This document shows positions 1 to 8,000 of a stretch of 64,000 nucleotides of DNA, in pieces. The notes beneath the pieces were generated by a model. The model was given only the letters and a program-made list of their open reading frames with translations. It searched no databases and was not told the DNA's origin. Positions within the stretch are counted from its first letter, which is position 1. Each line of letters starts with the position of its first letter. This stretch comes from Nocardia fluminea (GTDB lineage: Bacteria > Actinomycetota > Actinomycetes > Mycobacteriales > Mycobacteriaceae). The stretch lies in the NCBI RefSeq assembly GCF_002846365.1, contig NZ_PJMW01000002.1:2728001-2792000 (forward strand). Direction: 5' to 3'. The translations under genes were made by a program, and so were the position numbers.

Positions 1-85
1 CGGCGGCCGACCCTGCTCCGCGCAATTGGGTGAGGGCGGCGCGCAGCCGATACCGCAGGGGAGGAGTGGTCAGGGGATGTGTCAT
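1..85 (-). CDS. N-terminal fragment of an unknown protein, cut by the window edge
   Basis: An ATG on the minus strand at 85 follows a good ribosome binding site (GGGAAGGA about 10 nt upstream) and opens a frame that runs off the window after 28 codons. It begins MTHPLTTPPLRYRLRAAL. It lies 50 nt downstream of the first amidotransferase gene in the same direction, so it probably belongs to the same transcript. Too little is visible to assign a function. Confidence 0.55.
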   Translation of the reverse strand, partial: MTHPLTTPPLRYRLRAALTQLRGAGSAA

Positions 86-135
86 CGAGGGTTTCCTTCC
101 CGCAGAGCTCCACACGGAGCGATAGATGTTGGGGG

Positions 136-912
136 TCAGGCGGTTTCGAGTTCGATGTCGATGAAGTCGGCGTAGCGCTCGGACTCGTCGGGGCAGGCGC
201 ACGTGCAGCGCGGGTAGGTCCGCTGGCACTGCACGCAGTAACCGCAATAGAGGCAGTGCGGGCCGTCCGGGTCGTCGATCTCGGCGCCGCAGTTGTCGCA
301 GAAGCCGTCGTCGAACCCGTAGTCAAAGACCACGCCCTGGGGGAAGCGGCCCAGGTCGTAGGAGTGGTTGGAATACCAGGACCCGTCCCGCCAGTGCCCG
401 GCCTGTTCGTTGAAGATGTAGGCGGGGTGTTTGTAGGCGGGATCGACAGTGAGGATCACGGCCTTGTCGGTCCCGAGCCAGCGTTCGAACCGTGTGCGTC
501 CGGTCCAGGAATCCAGCGACCCGAACGGCAACCGGGGCAGGAAGTCCTCGGCCGCGATCCGGGTATCGGAGCGATCGTCACCCGGGAGCGGGTGGACATG
601 CTCGGGCAGGATCCCGTTGTGGGCCAGCACGCTGCGTTTGTCACCACCGATAGCGAAGGGGTGACAGTTCGCGGTGGTGTGTTTGCCGTGGGTGGCGAAG
701 CGGGAGTGGAACAACGCCGGCCCGTCCGGGAACAGCGAGCGGGCTTGGGCGAATTCGGTGATCGTGGTCTTCGGATCCAGGCCGTGCCCGACAATGAGCC
801 GGTCTCCGGCATGGACGGCCCAACCATGCCCGTGCGGGTTGGCGGCGGCGCCGGCGGCGAGGGCGTCGTAGTCAGCGACGATGCCGGGCTTGATGAAGGT
901 CAGGATGCACAT
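136..912 (-). CDS. Class II glutamine amidotransferase (Ntn hydrolase) with C-terminal zinc cluster, copy A
   Basis: This 258-residue protein starts Met-Cys, so removal of Met would expose the N-terminal Cys nucleophile of class II amidotransferases, which release ammonia from glutamine. GATase_6-type motifs follow in order: NPHGHGW (about residues 21-27), HSRFATHG, NCHPF, AHNG and SDTR. The C-terminal quarter holds several CxxC/CxC pairs typical of a zinc knuckle, which housekeeping amidotransferases lack. The ATG at 912 has a strong AGGAGG site; a longer upstream reading is only antisense to the neighbour. It overlaps the amidoligase stop by 13 nt, implying coupled translation. The family call is solid. 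The acceptor of the ammonia is unknown, and it could act as a peptidase or amidase rather than an ammonia donor. Confidence 0.8.
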   Translation of the reverse strand: MCILTFIKPGIVADYDALAAGAAANPHGHGWAVHAGDRLIVGHGLDPKTTITEFAQARSLFPDGPALFHSRFATHGKHTTANCHPFAIGGDKRSVLAHNGILPEHVHPLPGDDRSDTRIAAEDFLPRLPFGSLDSWTGRTRFERWLGTDKAVILTVDPAYKHPAYIFNEQAGHWRDGSWYSNHSYDLGRFPQGVVFDYGFDDGFCDNCGAEIDDPDGPHCLYCGYCVQCQRTYPRCTCACPDESERYADFIDIELETA

Positions 913-2141
913 GCGAGGTCCTCCTGGTGTTCGGTGGACACACTCGATCCGGTGGCGGTCAGCTCCGCGGTGAGCGCGGCGTACTCCGGTCGTGTGGCGA
1001 CCCACGCGGTGAACGTGGCCCAGTCCCAGCCCTGGTTTCGGGCGACGTCGTAGGAGCGCAGGGTGCGCGTGTACTCCACGGAGGCGTGGGCGAAACCGAG
1101 GGCCGCCTGGACCTGCTGGCGCTGCAGTGAGCTGGCGAAGATCCGCAGCTCGAAGGTGTGCGGAGGGCGGGTGTTGATGGCGTGATAGCGGCCCCATCCA
1201 CGGCCGCCGTGCGCGAGTTCCTTGGCTTTGGCGCGGATGTCGGGATGAAAGCCCGCCCATTGCGAATCGTGTCGGCGCGCGAGCGTGGTGACCTCGTCCT
1301 CGTTCCGGTAAACGAGTTTGAGCCAGCGGTAGATGTGGGCAGGGGAGTCGAACCCGGCCCGGGACAGATGGACGTGGATGCCGACCTCGTCGTCGGTGTA
1401 GCAGCCCAGCAACCGCAACCGCGACAGCACCGACCACGGAAACTCCGCGATCGCGTAGTCGAAACTCATTGGATGGGTGACGAGCTCGAATCCGCAGCTG
1501 ATCGAGCCGTCGTGCTTGAGGTAGGCCAAACGCCCGAGCTGGTCGTTCGCGGTCTCGACCGAGTCGTCGAAACCGACTGGTGTGGTGCGCAGTTCGAGCT
1601 CGAGGCCCAGGAACAGCGGGCCGCTGCCGTGGAAGATCGGGCGCGGGGTGTACTCGGAGTCGTGGACCATTGCATGGTCGGGTCGGTAGCAGTCCTCGCA
1701 ATAGTCCTCGCGGCCGCGGATGAGGGTCTCGCACCGGTCGCACTCGCGATAGTCCTGGCGGCAGTCATCACACACCGACCAATCACCGTTGATCGAGATC
1801 GGCTCGGCGACAGCGAAGTTGCAGTCCTCGCAGGTGGAGTACTCCAGCGCGCAGGACTCACACACATCACCACCGGAGATAACCGCGACGACGTAGCGGG
1901 CGTAGCGCACGCAGTCATCGCAAACACTGAACGCCGATCGGCAACTGGCACACCGGTAGTCGTCATCAGTGGTCAGCGCGGTCTCACGGGCGGGAAGATC
2001 ACAGCCCGCGCACAGCTGCAGATCGGCGACGCAACCAGAGCAGAGCCGGTCGTCCTCAGCGGTCTCGACCAACTCCGTGAGCGGGTGTGGGGTGGAACAG
2101 GCCTCGCATTCGGCGAGGTCGACCATGACAGCGGTGGGCAT
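900..2141 (-). CDS. Amidoligase (COOH-NH2 ligase, GS-like fold) with N-terminal zinc-ribbon array, copy A
   Basis: 413 residues. The first ~155 residues contain ten CxxC pairs (CEAC, CSGC, CAGC, CASC, CDDC and so on), which predict serial zinc ribbons. The rest matches the putative amidoligase family (Amidoligase_2): GLELE near residue 180 (metal site), KHDGSI, FELVTHPM, HVHLSR, and ELRIF close to the C-terminus. These are hallmarks of the glutamine-synthetase/gamma-glutamylcysteine-ligase-like fold that forms amide or isopeptide bonds with ATP. The ATG at 2141 has a GGGAAGGA site. The gene is co-transcribed with and overlaps the amidotransferase and has a diverged tandem copy upstream. The substrate is unknown; the zinc array suggests a macromolecular partner (inference). 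Confidence 0.78.
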   Translation of the reverse strand: MPTAVMVDLAECEACSTPHPLTELVETAEDDRLCSGCVADLQLCAGCDLPARETALTTDDDYRCASCRSAFSVCDDCVRYARYVVAVISGGDVCESCALEYSTCEDCNFAVAEPISINGDWSVCDDCRQDYRECDRCETLIRGREDYCEDCYRPDHAMVHDSEYTPRPIFHGSGPLFLGLELELRTTPVGFDDSVETANDQLGRLAYLKHDGSISCGFELVTHPMSFDYAIAEFPWSVLSRLRLLGCYTDDEVGIHVHLSRAGFDSPAHIYRWLKLVYRNEDEVTTLARRHDSQWAGFHPDIRAKAKELAHGGRGWGRYHAINTRPPHTFELRIFASSLQRQQVQAALGFAHASVEYTRTLRSYDVARNQGWDWATFTAWVATRPEYAALTAELTATGSSVSTEHQEDLACAS

Positions 2142-2150
2142 CGAATTCCT

Positions 2151-2190
2151 TCCCTGAAAACGACGAAAGCCCGCACCGACGGGTGCAGGC
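2151..2190 (-). promoter_or_regulatory. Hairpin in the leader of amidoligase copy A
   Basis: Read on the minus strand, a stem (GCCTGCACC / GGTGCGGGC, loop GTC) is followed by TTTCGTCGTTTTC and then by the ribosome binding site of the amidoligase. It lies between the stop of amidotransferase B and the start of amidoligase A. It could terminate part of the upstream transcript or act as an attenuator or processing site. The same arrangement precedes copy B. Confidence 0.5.
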
Positions 2191-2225
2191 TGAGGTGAAA
2201 AGTGGTGGTGGGCAGGTCAGGTCTG

Positions 2226-3011
2226 CTAGGTGCTCGGTGTAGTCGGCGGGCGCGCCGCGGGCAGGGCGATCGGGCGGCTGAGGGCGCGATGGCGGGTGCT
2301 GCGGGCGCGGGGTTGGCGGCATTCGCAGTGCGGGAACCGGTTCTCGCAGGCGAAGCACCACCCGCACTTGACGCAGTAGCGACTCACCCGGTACAGGTCG
2401 ATGTCGTCACAGTTCTCGCAGACATACCGCTTCGGGTAGCGCTGGCTCAACGGCAGATAGCTGGTGTTCGAGTACCAGATTCCGTTGTCCCACTGGCCTT
2501 TCGACTCCCCGAACAGATACACCTGCTGATCGAAGGCCAGGTCGACCGTGAAGATCAGCAGCTTCGACGACCCCAACCACGACTCCAGCCCACGAAACCC
2601 GCGGTAGGTATCGATCGACCCGAACGGCTCAGACGGCAGGTAGTCCTCGGCCGCGATGCGCGTATCCGATCGCCAGTCATACGGGCCGGGATGCACGCGT
2701 TTGGGCAGGACACCGTTGTGCGCCAACACCGTTCGTTGGTCGCCGGCGAGGCGGAAAGGGTGGCAGTTGTCTACGGTCCGGATGCCATGGGTGGCATAGC
2801 GGGAATGAAACAGCGCCGGACCTCTCGGGTGCTGGGCTCGGACACGGGCGAACAAGTCGATCACCTCATCGGCGTTCATGCCGTGGCCGGTCACGATCGT
2901 CGGCCCGGCGATGACCGCGAACCCGTGCCCGTGCGGGTTCGACTCGGCACCATGGCGCAACGCGGTCGGGTCGGGGGCCACGGAGGCCGGGATGAAAGTT
3001 AAGAGGCACAC
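2226..3011 (-). CDS. Class II glutamine amidotransferase with C-terminal zinc cluster, copy B
   Basis: 261-residue paralogue of the 136-912 product. It starts Met-Cys-Leu-Leu-Thr-Phe and keeps the Ntn Cys2, NPHGHGF, HSRYATHG, NCHPF, AHNG and SDTR motifs. A Cys-rich segment (CENC, CVKCGWCFAC, CEC) sits at about residues 195-230, followed by a basic tail. The start is GTG at 3011, 8 nt after AGGAGG. It overlaps the amidoligase B stop by 13 nt, the same geometry as copy A, which shows that the pair was duplicated as a unit. The two copies are clearly diverged, so the duplication is not recent. Confidence 0.8.
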   Translation of the reverse strand: MCLLTFIPASVAPDPTALRHGAESNPHGHGFAVIAGPTIVTGHGMNADEVIDLFARVRAQHPRGPALFHSRYATHGIRTVDNCHPFRLAGDQRTVLAHNGVLPKRVHPGPYDWRSDTRIAAEDYLPSEPFGSIDTYRGFRGLESWLGSSKLLIFTVDLAFDQQVYLFGESKGQWDNGIWYSNTSYLPLSQRYPKRYVCENCDDIDLYRVSRYCVKCGWCFACENRFPHCECRQPRARSTRHRALSRPIALPAARPPTTPST

Positions 3012-4222
3012 AGCACGACCTCCTGTTCGTCAGCAAGGTTGGTCAAGTCGGCGAGTTCGGCGACCAAGGGCGCGTATTCGAGCCGGCGGGTCAGCCAGTC
3101 GGTGAACCGCTCCCAGTCCCACCCGCCGGCGTGGATCTGGGGGATGGTGAGGTCGGCGGTGTAGCGGATCGAGGCCTCGGTGAACGCCAATGCCGCCTGC
3201 ACCGCGCGGGTTTCGAGAGAGCTGGCGAAAACCCGCAGTTCGAGGGTGTCGCGGGGGTGGGGGTTGATCGCCTGATACCGCGGCAACCCGACCGCGTTGC
3301 GGCAGCCTTTCGCGAGGTATTTCGCCCGAGCGCGGGTGTTGGGTTCAAAGGGGGCGTAGCGGCTGACGCGTCGGGCCAACATCGAGACCTGGTCCTGGTT
3401 GCGATAGACCAATTTCATCCACCGGTAGATGTGGGCGGGCCCGGTGAACCCGGTCCGGGAAGCGTGGACATGGAGACCGACACTGTCGTCGGTTTCGCAC
3501 CCCATCCGGGCGAGCTTGTCGAGGAGCTGCCAGGGGAACTCGGTCAGGGCGTATTGGTAGGTCATCGGGTGGCACACGATCTCGAAACCCGATGGCCGGA
3601 TCGAGGAATCACGCTTCAAATACCCGAGCGAACCGAGCGCATCGGTCGCGGTAGCGATCGCGTCGTCGAAGCGATCCTCGGGCACGATGACTTCCAGTTC
3701 CAGCCCGAGGAACAGCGGCCCGGTGCCGTGGAAGATCGGATCGGGCCGGTAGGAGTAGTTCCACAACGCGTGCGGATCAGCGCAACGATCGCAGCCGCGG
3801 CGCCCGGCGATCAGCGTGCCGCAGTCCCGGCACGAGCGCTGCAACTGTGCGCACGCTGGGCAGGCGCGTTGGTTGCCGACGACGTAGCGGCTGTGCAGGG
3901 TGTAGCGCTCGCATTGGAAGCACTGGTCATAGAGCTGGTGTGCGCAGATCCCGCACACGAACCCACCGGTATCGACCGGCAACCGGGTGAACGTGACCGC
4001 CGAACACGACCCGCACGGGTGCAACCTGGACACGCAGATCGAACACAGCTGTCCTGCTTCGGCGGTCTCGGTCAGGGCGATCGAGCGGGCACCGCAGCGG
4101 TAGCACTGTCCGCAGGTCAGCACGCAGCGTTGGCAGACGCGTCCGCCGTCGATGTCGACGTGGATGTCGGGCTCACGGGATCGACAGATCCCACACGGGT
4201 CGAGCAAACCAAGTTCGGGCAC
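2999..4222 (-). CDS. Amidoligase with N-terminal zinc-ribbon array, copy B
   Basis: 407 residues, paralogous to the 900-2141 product over its full length. About ten CxxC pairs fill residues 13-150. The ligase domain then shows IFHGTGPLFLGLELE, KRDSSI, FEIVCHPM, HVHASR, AHIYRWMKLVYRN and ELRVF. Retention of all ligase motifs in both copies argues that both are active and perhaps specialised for different substrates. The start is GTG at 4222, behind a GGAAGGGG-like site and a leader hairpin. The 576-nt gene upstream is likely in the same transcript. Confidence 0.77.
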   Translation of the reverse strand: MPELGLLDPCGICRSREPDIHVDIDGGRVCQRCVLTCGQCYRCGARSIALTETAEAGQLCSICVSRLHPCGSCSAVTFTRLPVDTGGFVCGICAHQLYDQCFQCERYTLHSRYVVGNQRACPACAQLQRSCRDCGTLIAGRRGCDRCADPHALWNYSYRPDPIFHGTGPLFLGLELEVIVPEDRFDDAIATATDALGSLGYLKRDSSIRPSGFEIVCHPMTYQYALTEFPWQLLDKLARMGCETDDSVGLHVHASRTGFTGPAHIYRWMKLVYRNQDQVSMLARRVSRYAPFEPNTRARAKYLAKGCRNAVGLPRYQAINPHPRDTLELRVFASSLETRAVQAALAFTEASIRYTADLTIPQIHAGGWDWERFTDWLTRRLEYAPLVAELADLTNLADEQEVVLCAS

Positions 4223-4240
4223 AGCAAATAACCCCTTCCG

Positions 4241-4279
4241 GAAAACGACGAACGCCGCACCCGAAACCCGGGATGCGGC
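4241..4279 (-). promoter_or_regulatory. Hairpin in the leader of amidoligase copy B
   Basis: On the minus strand a GCCGCA...TGCGGC stem with inner CCC/GGG pairing is followed by TTCGTCGTTTTC and then the amidoligase B start. Both the structure and the trailing TTCGTCGTTTTC match the leader of copy A, although the stem sequence differs. Conservation of shape with changed bases suggests a functional RNA element. Confidence 0.5.
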
Positions 4280-4313
4280 GCGAAAATTCAGGACGAAAAG
4301 GCGGAGGCGCAGG

Positions 4314-4889
4314 TCAGGCGGCTCGCGCGGACGTAAAGCGGCAGTCGGCCGGTTCGCCGAGGTGGCGGCCCTCGCAGGCGACGAGCGTCAGCACCCGTGA
4401 GGGCTTCGCGAGCTTGCGACGGGCGATGGCTTCGAAGTCATCGATCCCGCTGGTATTGATGGCTTCGTAGTGCCCGTCAAGGTCCTCGATCGGCCCGCCT
4501 AGGTCGGGCAGTCCTGCTTGGCGCCACATTCGTAAGTACAGGCCGAACGCGGTGGTGTTCAACGGCGTTACGAGGCTGGCACGCATCAGCAACAGCACGA
4601 CCTCGACCGAGGTCCCGGGCTTGGTCGAGACTCCGGTCGCGACCCGCTCGATGAGCTCCCGGGCATGGGCTCGGTAGACGAACTCGGTGGCCATTCGTTC
4701 GTGAGTCGCGGTCAACAACGAAAAGCTGTGGTGCATCACGTCAGCCACGTCGGGATGTCGCTGTTGTGCTCGACTGATCTCGTCTTCGGCCCAGTCTTGC
4801 TGCGTGAGAGTCGTTGTGAGGGTCCTGATGAACTCTGGTCCGGCAATCTCGCGGAGTGCCAGCTCGATCCTGTTGAGTGCATCGGTCAT
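4314..4889 (-). CDS. Hypothetical protein, first gene of the amidoligase transcript
   Basis: 191 residues, soluble, mostly helical by composition, with no Cys cluster and no family I recognise. It is the most upstream gene of the minus-strand run that contains both amidoligase/amidotransferase pairs, and it is divergent from the coiled-coil gene at 5120. The ATG at 4889 has no strong Shine-Dalgarno sequence. It may be an accessory or regulatory partner of the ligase system; that is position-based inference only. Confidence 0.6.
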   Translation of the reverse strand: MTDALNRIELALREIAGPEFIRTLTTTLTQQDWAEDEISRAQQRHPDVADVMHHSFSLLTATHERMATEFVYRAHARELIERVATGVSTKPGTSVEVVLLLMRASLVTPLNTTAFGLYLRMWRQAGLPDLGGPIEDLDGHYEAINTSGIDDFEAIARRKLAKPSRVLTLVACEGRHLGEPADCRFTSARAA

Positions 4890-5119
4890 TGGTGTCCGTT
4901 CTGTGCAATCGGTGCCACGGGTGAACGCTCATGTGGGGGTGCGGCGCGAAGACCGCTGGGTCCGACCCGCCGCAACGTGCGACATTCAGCGGATCACCGT
5001 TTCGACTGAGAGATGTTGTGGCAGATGTGGTTCCCTTCACAGCACTGGCAAGCCCCGCTGGCGGAGGCGTAGTCTGAAAGTGGAAGAGCCGCTGGTCGGG
5101 CCATTCTCAGGAGATTGAG

Positions 5120-5644
5120 ATGCCTACTGGCAAACAACGACGGTCCAAGCGCGATCCCGAATTGAGTCGGCGTTTGGACGAGGTCCATAACGTGATGAAG
5201 GTTCGGCGTGACGAAGCCGAACGTCGCGAGGCCGCCATGATGGACGCGGTCCAGGTCTACCTGCGCGCTGCCGGATCGATCCGCCGGTGCACCGGGGTAC
5301 ATGATCAGCGCGTTAGTGAGCTACGCAAACGGATCGAACAGCTGGAAAGCGAGCACGAGGCAGAAGTTGCTCGATGGCTCGGTCAGCAAGCGGGCGCTGT
5401 GGCGGAGATACGCGACTTGGGGGAGTCCGATGACAGCATCGGTGAACTGCTCGAATTGACCAACAAACAAGTGCGACAACTGATGGCCTCGGCCCGAGCC
5501 TCCGACAGGGCAGCGAACAATCCTAAGCTGCGTGATCGCGGTCGACTCCCCGGATTGGCCCAGGAACCTGGACGGCCAGAGGCTCAGAGGGAACCGCAGG
5601 TCATGCCAAACGCTGATGAATCGGACGGTCAGAGTTTGGCGTAG
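5120..5644 (+). CDS. Hypothetical coiled-coil protein of the mobile element
   Basis: 174 residues, highly charged. It has a basic N-terminus (KQRRSKRD), a long amphipathic stretch (about residues 55-85, LRKRIEQLESEHEAEVARWL) predicted to form a coiled coil, then a short helical segment that could bind DNA (about 100-130), and a disordered C-terminal tail. The ATG has an AGGAGA site 5 nt upstream. It is transcribed divergently from the amidoligase run, and its end overlaps the convergent membrane-protein gene by 16 nt. Function unknown. Confidence 0.6.
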   Translation: MPTGKQRRSKRDPELSRRLDEVHNVMKVRRDEAERREAAMMDAVQVYLRAAGSIRRCTGVHDQRVSELRKRIEQLESEHEAEVARWLGQQAGAVAEIRDLGESDDSIGELLELTNKQVRQLMASARASDRAANNPKLRDRGRLPGLAQEPGRPEAQREPQVMPNADESDGQSLA

Positions 5645-6246
5645 CCGCCGGTGTTCCAGACATGCCAACGGAATTGGCTTGGTGCGAGGGCGACCCGGTA
5701 GGGGATGCCGGGTTCTGTTGGGTATGGCCAGTAGGCGACACCGCATCGGTGGCAGTAGTAGGCGTGGCTCCAGACACCGCGCGCGCGGTTGTGCCCGGCA
5801 TCGACCTTGCCGTTGCGGCGGGCACGCTTGAACGCGACGGTCAAGATCGCTACAACCGGGATAGACAGCACGATTGGAAACAGATAGAGGCCCAGCAGCG
5901 AGGCCATCATCCGGATCGGATTGGATGGCAACGGATCCATGGTCAACCCGATACTGCAGAAGCCGAACATGATCAGGACGAAGAACATCAGGACCGTGCC
6001 TAGGGCGGACAGCGGGCCCGCCGATGGCAGAACTGGTCGCCACGCCAAGCTTCTGGCTAGGGCGGAGCTGTGGCTGAACTCGTGGGTAGAGGTACCGATG
6101 ATGGGGACAGTTCCTCCCAGGGCGACGCCGAACCCGGCATGCATGCCGGTGCTGTAGCCGCTGTGCGTTCCCTCCGACATGGCGGCGGGCACGCTCTGGA
6201 CCAAGTCGATACTTTGGCATTGCGGGCAGCTGATATCGAAGTTCAC
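5629..6246 (-). CDS. Zinc-ribbon membrane protein
   Basis: About 205 residues from a GTG at 6246 preceded by GGGGGA. It opens with CPQCQ (paired by a second CxxC, CHRCG, near the C-terminus), then a Ser/Gly/Thr-rich stretch, two strong hydrophobic segments (roughly residues 100-120 and 135-155) and a basic loop. The frame continues upstream to 6612, but that part is low-complexity and antisense-like, so I prefer the internal start. It resembles the zinc-ribbon/two-TM proteins often found on actinobacterial elements. No enzymatic function is apparent. Confidence 0.5.
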   Translation of the reverse strand: MNFDISCPQCQSIDLVQSVPAAMSEGTHSGYSTGMHAGFGVALGGTVPIIGTSTHEFSHSSALARSLAWRPVLPSAGPLSALGTVLMFFVLIMFGFCSIGLTMDPLPSNPIRMMASLLGLYLFPIVLSIPVVAILTVAFKRARRNGKVDAGHNRARGVWSHAYYCHRCGVAYWPYPTEPGIPYRVALAPSQFRWHVWNTGGYAKL

Positions 6247-6421
6247 TGGTCCCCCAAGGACGTGGGTTTCGCTGGAGTTAGTACACGAGAGGTGGTGCCT
6301 GGCAACGAACCGTGCATCGATCCAACACCGGATGGCCTCAAACTGTCGATGTGTCCTGGCCCACATCGGCATAGTTTCGGGCGGGGTGTGCGCATGTTGA
6401 AACATTGTCTGGCCCAACCCG

Positions 6422-7261
6422 TCATAGGTGTTCTCCGTGCGCACGATCGCTGTCAGGGTGCGCACGCACAGTCGGCGGCCCAACCTCGGCGTGTGCACGG
6501 TCGGTGGCTGCGTGCGCACGCAACCGCTCGGCGTCGCGCAGGATACGGCTGACCGCCGAGCGGCTACATTCGAGCTCGCGAGAGATACGACTGGCATTCC
6601 ACTCGTCGACATAGCGGTGTGTGAGAACTGTGGTGACAGTGCCGCGATCGCGCCGCCCGCCGGGATCTTGTTCGCAGATCAATGCTGCCAACACGTCGAG
6701 GTCGGGGCGTTTGTCCGCAGGTTGTTCGGCGGCGGCGTCCTCGATGGGCTCGGTGGCGGCTGGCTGTGGAGCCGGTAGTGTGACGGGCGCGCTGCGAGAT
6801 TCGGGTAGTTCGGGTGTGGGCTGTGGTGCTGGGGCTGGAGTTACCGACTCGGTGTCGGTGTCAGGCTGCTGAGTGTGAGCCAACGTCAACAGGGCCAGAG
6901 AACTTTGCGTCATGCTCCCCTCCACTATGAGCGGCCAAAGCCATGCTTCGGCGGCGGGCACACCTGCGGTGATCGCCAAAGCGCGCAGCGCGGTGAACGA
7001 CAGCCAGAACGCGCCACCGGCGATGACCACGGTCAGCGCGGTCGCAGCGCGTCGCGCAGTAGGGGAGGCGGTGTGCGCACGGGTGAGCAGGGCGACGCCG
7101 TGCACCGCGGCCAGCAAGGCCAGGGGCGGGATGACAGCGACGGTGGCCGCGACTGCTGGCAAGACGGTCGTATGGAGGACGGCTTGGGTTGCGTTGCCGA
7201 CCACGCTGACTCCGGCGGCGATGCAGAGCTCGGTCCAGAAGAAGACGTGCGCACGGTCCAT
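6422..7261 (-). CDS. DUF2637-type membrane protein with C-terminal HTH
   Basis: About 279 residues from the ATG at 7261 (MDRAHVFFW); an upstream ATG at 7333 is possible. Four hydrophobic segments lie in the first ~125 residues, as in DUF2637 proteins, which are common on actinobacterial integrative elements and plasmids. A Pro/Ala-rich linker follows, then a helix-turn-helix (WNASRISRELECSRSAVSRIL, about residues 225-245). The role is probably in element transfer or its control (family knowledge). The repeated RAH/VRAH tail is unusual. Confidence 0.65.
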   Translation of the reverse strand: MDRAHVFFWTELCIAAGVSVVGNATQAVLHTTVLPAVAATVAVIPPLALLAAVHGVALLTRAHTASPTARRAATALTVVIAGGAFWLSFTALRALAITAGVPAAEAWLWPLIVEGSMTQSSLALLTLAHTQQPDTDTESVTPAPAPQPTPELPESRSAPVTLPAPQPAATEPIEDAAAEQPADKRPDLDVLAALICEQDPGGRRDRGTVTTVLTHRYVDEWNASRISRELECSRSAVSRILRDAERLRAHAATDRAHAEVGPPTVRAHPDSDRAHGEHL

Positions 7262-7429
7262 GCGCACGTCTTCGCTCGTAGTCGGCTGAGTTCGGGTAGA
7301 TCGTGGTGATGCAGGCTGCATGGCTGGTCCCATCGTTCGGGGTGTTGATGGTCAGGACATTGCGGCGATCGGATGTGCCACGCGGTGGCTGACGGGACGG
7401 GTCAACACGGCGCGCGGCATCCAGCCACA

Positions 7430-7496
7430 ATGCAACCGCTAAATGGTTGCCAACCGATTTGCGGTTGCATACCGTTGTGTGGGTCGCACCGGTTGC
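7430..7496. promoter_or_regulatory. Cluster of GGTTGC/GCAACC repeats in a divergent promoter
   Basis: The intergenic region between the DUF2637 gene and the HTH gene at 7545 contains a perfect 10-bp inverted repeat (ATGCAACCGC at 7430-7439, GCGGTTGCAT at 7461-7470). Further GGTTGC copies lie at 7445-7450 and 7491-7496. Spacing and placement suit binding of a dimeric repressor or an iteron-like replication/partition factor. Confidence 0.45.
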
Positions 7497-7544
7497 CCGT
7501 GATCACTGGGTCGGTTCTGCCTCTACCGTCAAGGAGTGTTCTCG

Positions 7545-8000
7545 ATGACCGATAGCAATACCGCCGCCGTCGCCGACCAGCTGGCAGGTGCCCTGGACAA
7601 CTACATCGTCGGAGCGCTCGAAGCGATCGGAGCTCTCGACCTCGCCGATATGACGCGAGAACGCATCGCCGAGACCGCCCCCACCCTGGCGGCGTCGCTG
7701 TGTAGCGACGATGATGAGGTCGCCGCGCAGACCGTGATCGACCTCGCTGGCGTCGCCTGGCCTGAAGAGCCTGAGCCGGTGTGGTGGCGAACACCGGTCG
7801 GGCGCATGGTGGGCCGCTCGGTCGGCAGGGACGACACCGAGTCGGTGTCGTACTCGGTGGCCGCGGCGATGCTGGGAGTCGCCACCGGCACAGTGAAATC
7901 GATGATGGCGCGTGAGCGCACCGACCTGGATCGCCACCCCGACGGCGGCTTGACCCGAGCGTCGGTGCTGGCGCGTATCGCCCGCCTCGACCGGCCGTGA
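7545..8000 (+). CDS. Small protein with C-terminal helix-turn-helix
   Basis: 151 residues; the ATG at 7545 has AAGGAG 9 nt upstream. The N-terminal half is acidic and helical. The last 50 residues read like a MerR/excisionase-type HTH (YSVAAAMLGVATGTVKSMM). Its position just upstream of the attachment-site region suggests a regulator or excisionase-like factor of the element. No exact family is recognised. Confidence 0.6.
   Translation: MTDSNTAAVADQLAGALDNYIVGALEAIGALDLADMTRERIAETAPTLAASLCSDDDEVAAQTVIDLAGVAWPEEPEPVWWRTPVGRMVGRSVGRDDTESVSYSVAAAMLGVATGTVKSMMARERTDLDRHPDGGLTRASVLARIARLDRP

Noticed and set aside
136..1743. 535-codon open frame extending the first amidotransferase upstream
   Set aside because: The added part is antisense to the amidoligase gene, Arg/Pro-rich, and the internal ATG at 912 has AGGAGG and the required Met-Cys start.
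79..2198. Long plus-strand frames over the amidoligase/amidotransferase region
   Set aside because: Val/Gly/Ala-rich shadows of the minus-strand genes with no motifs or ribosome sites.
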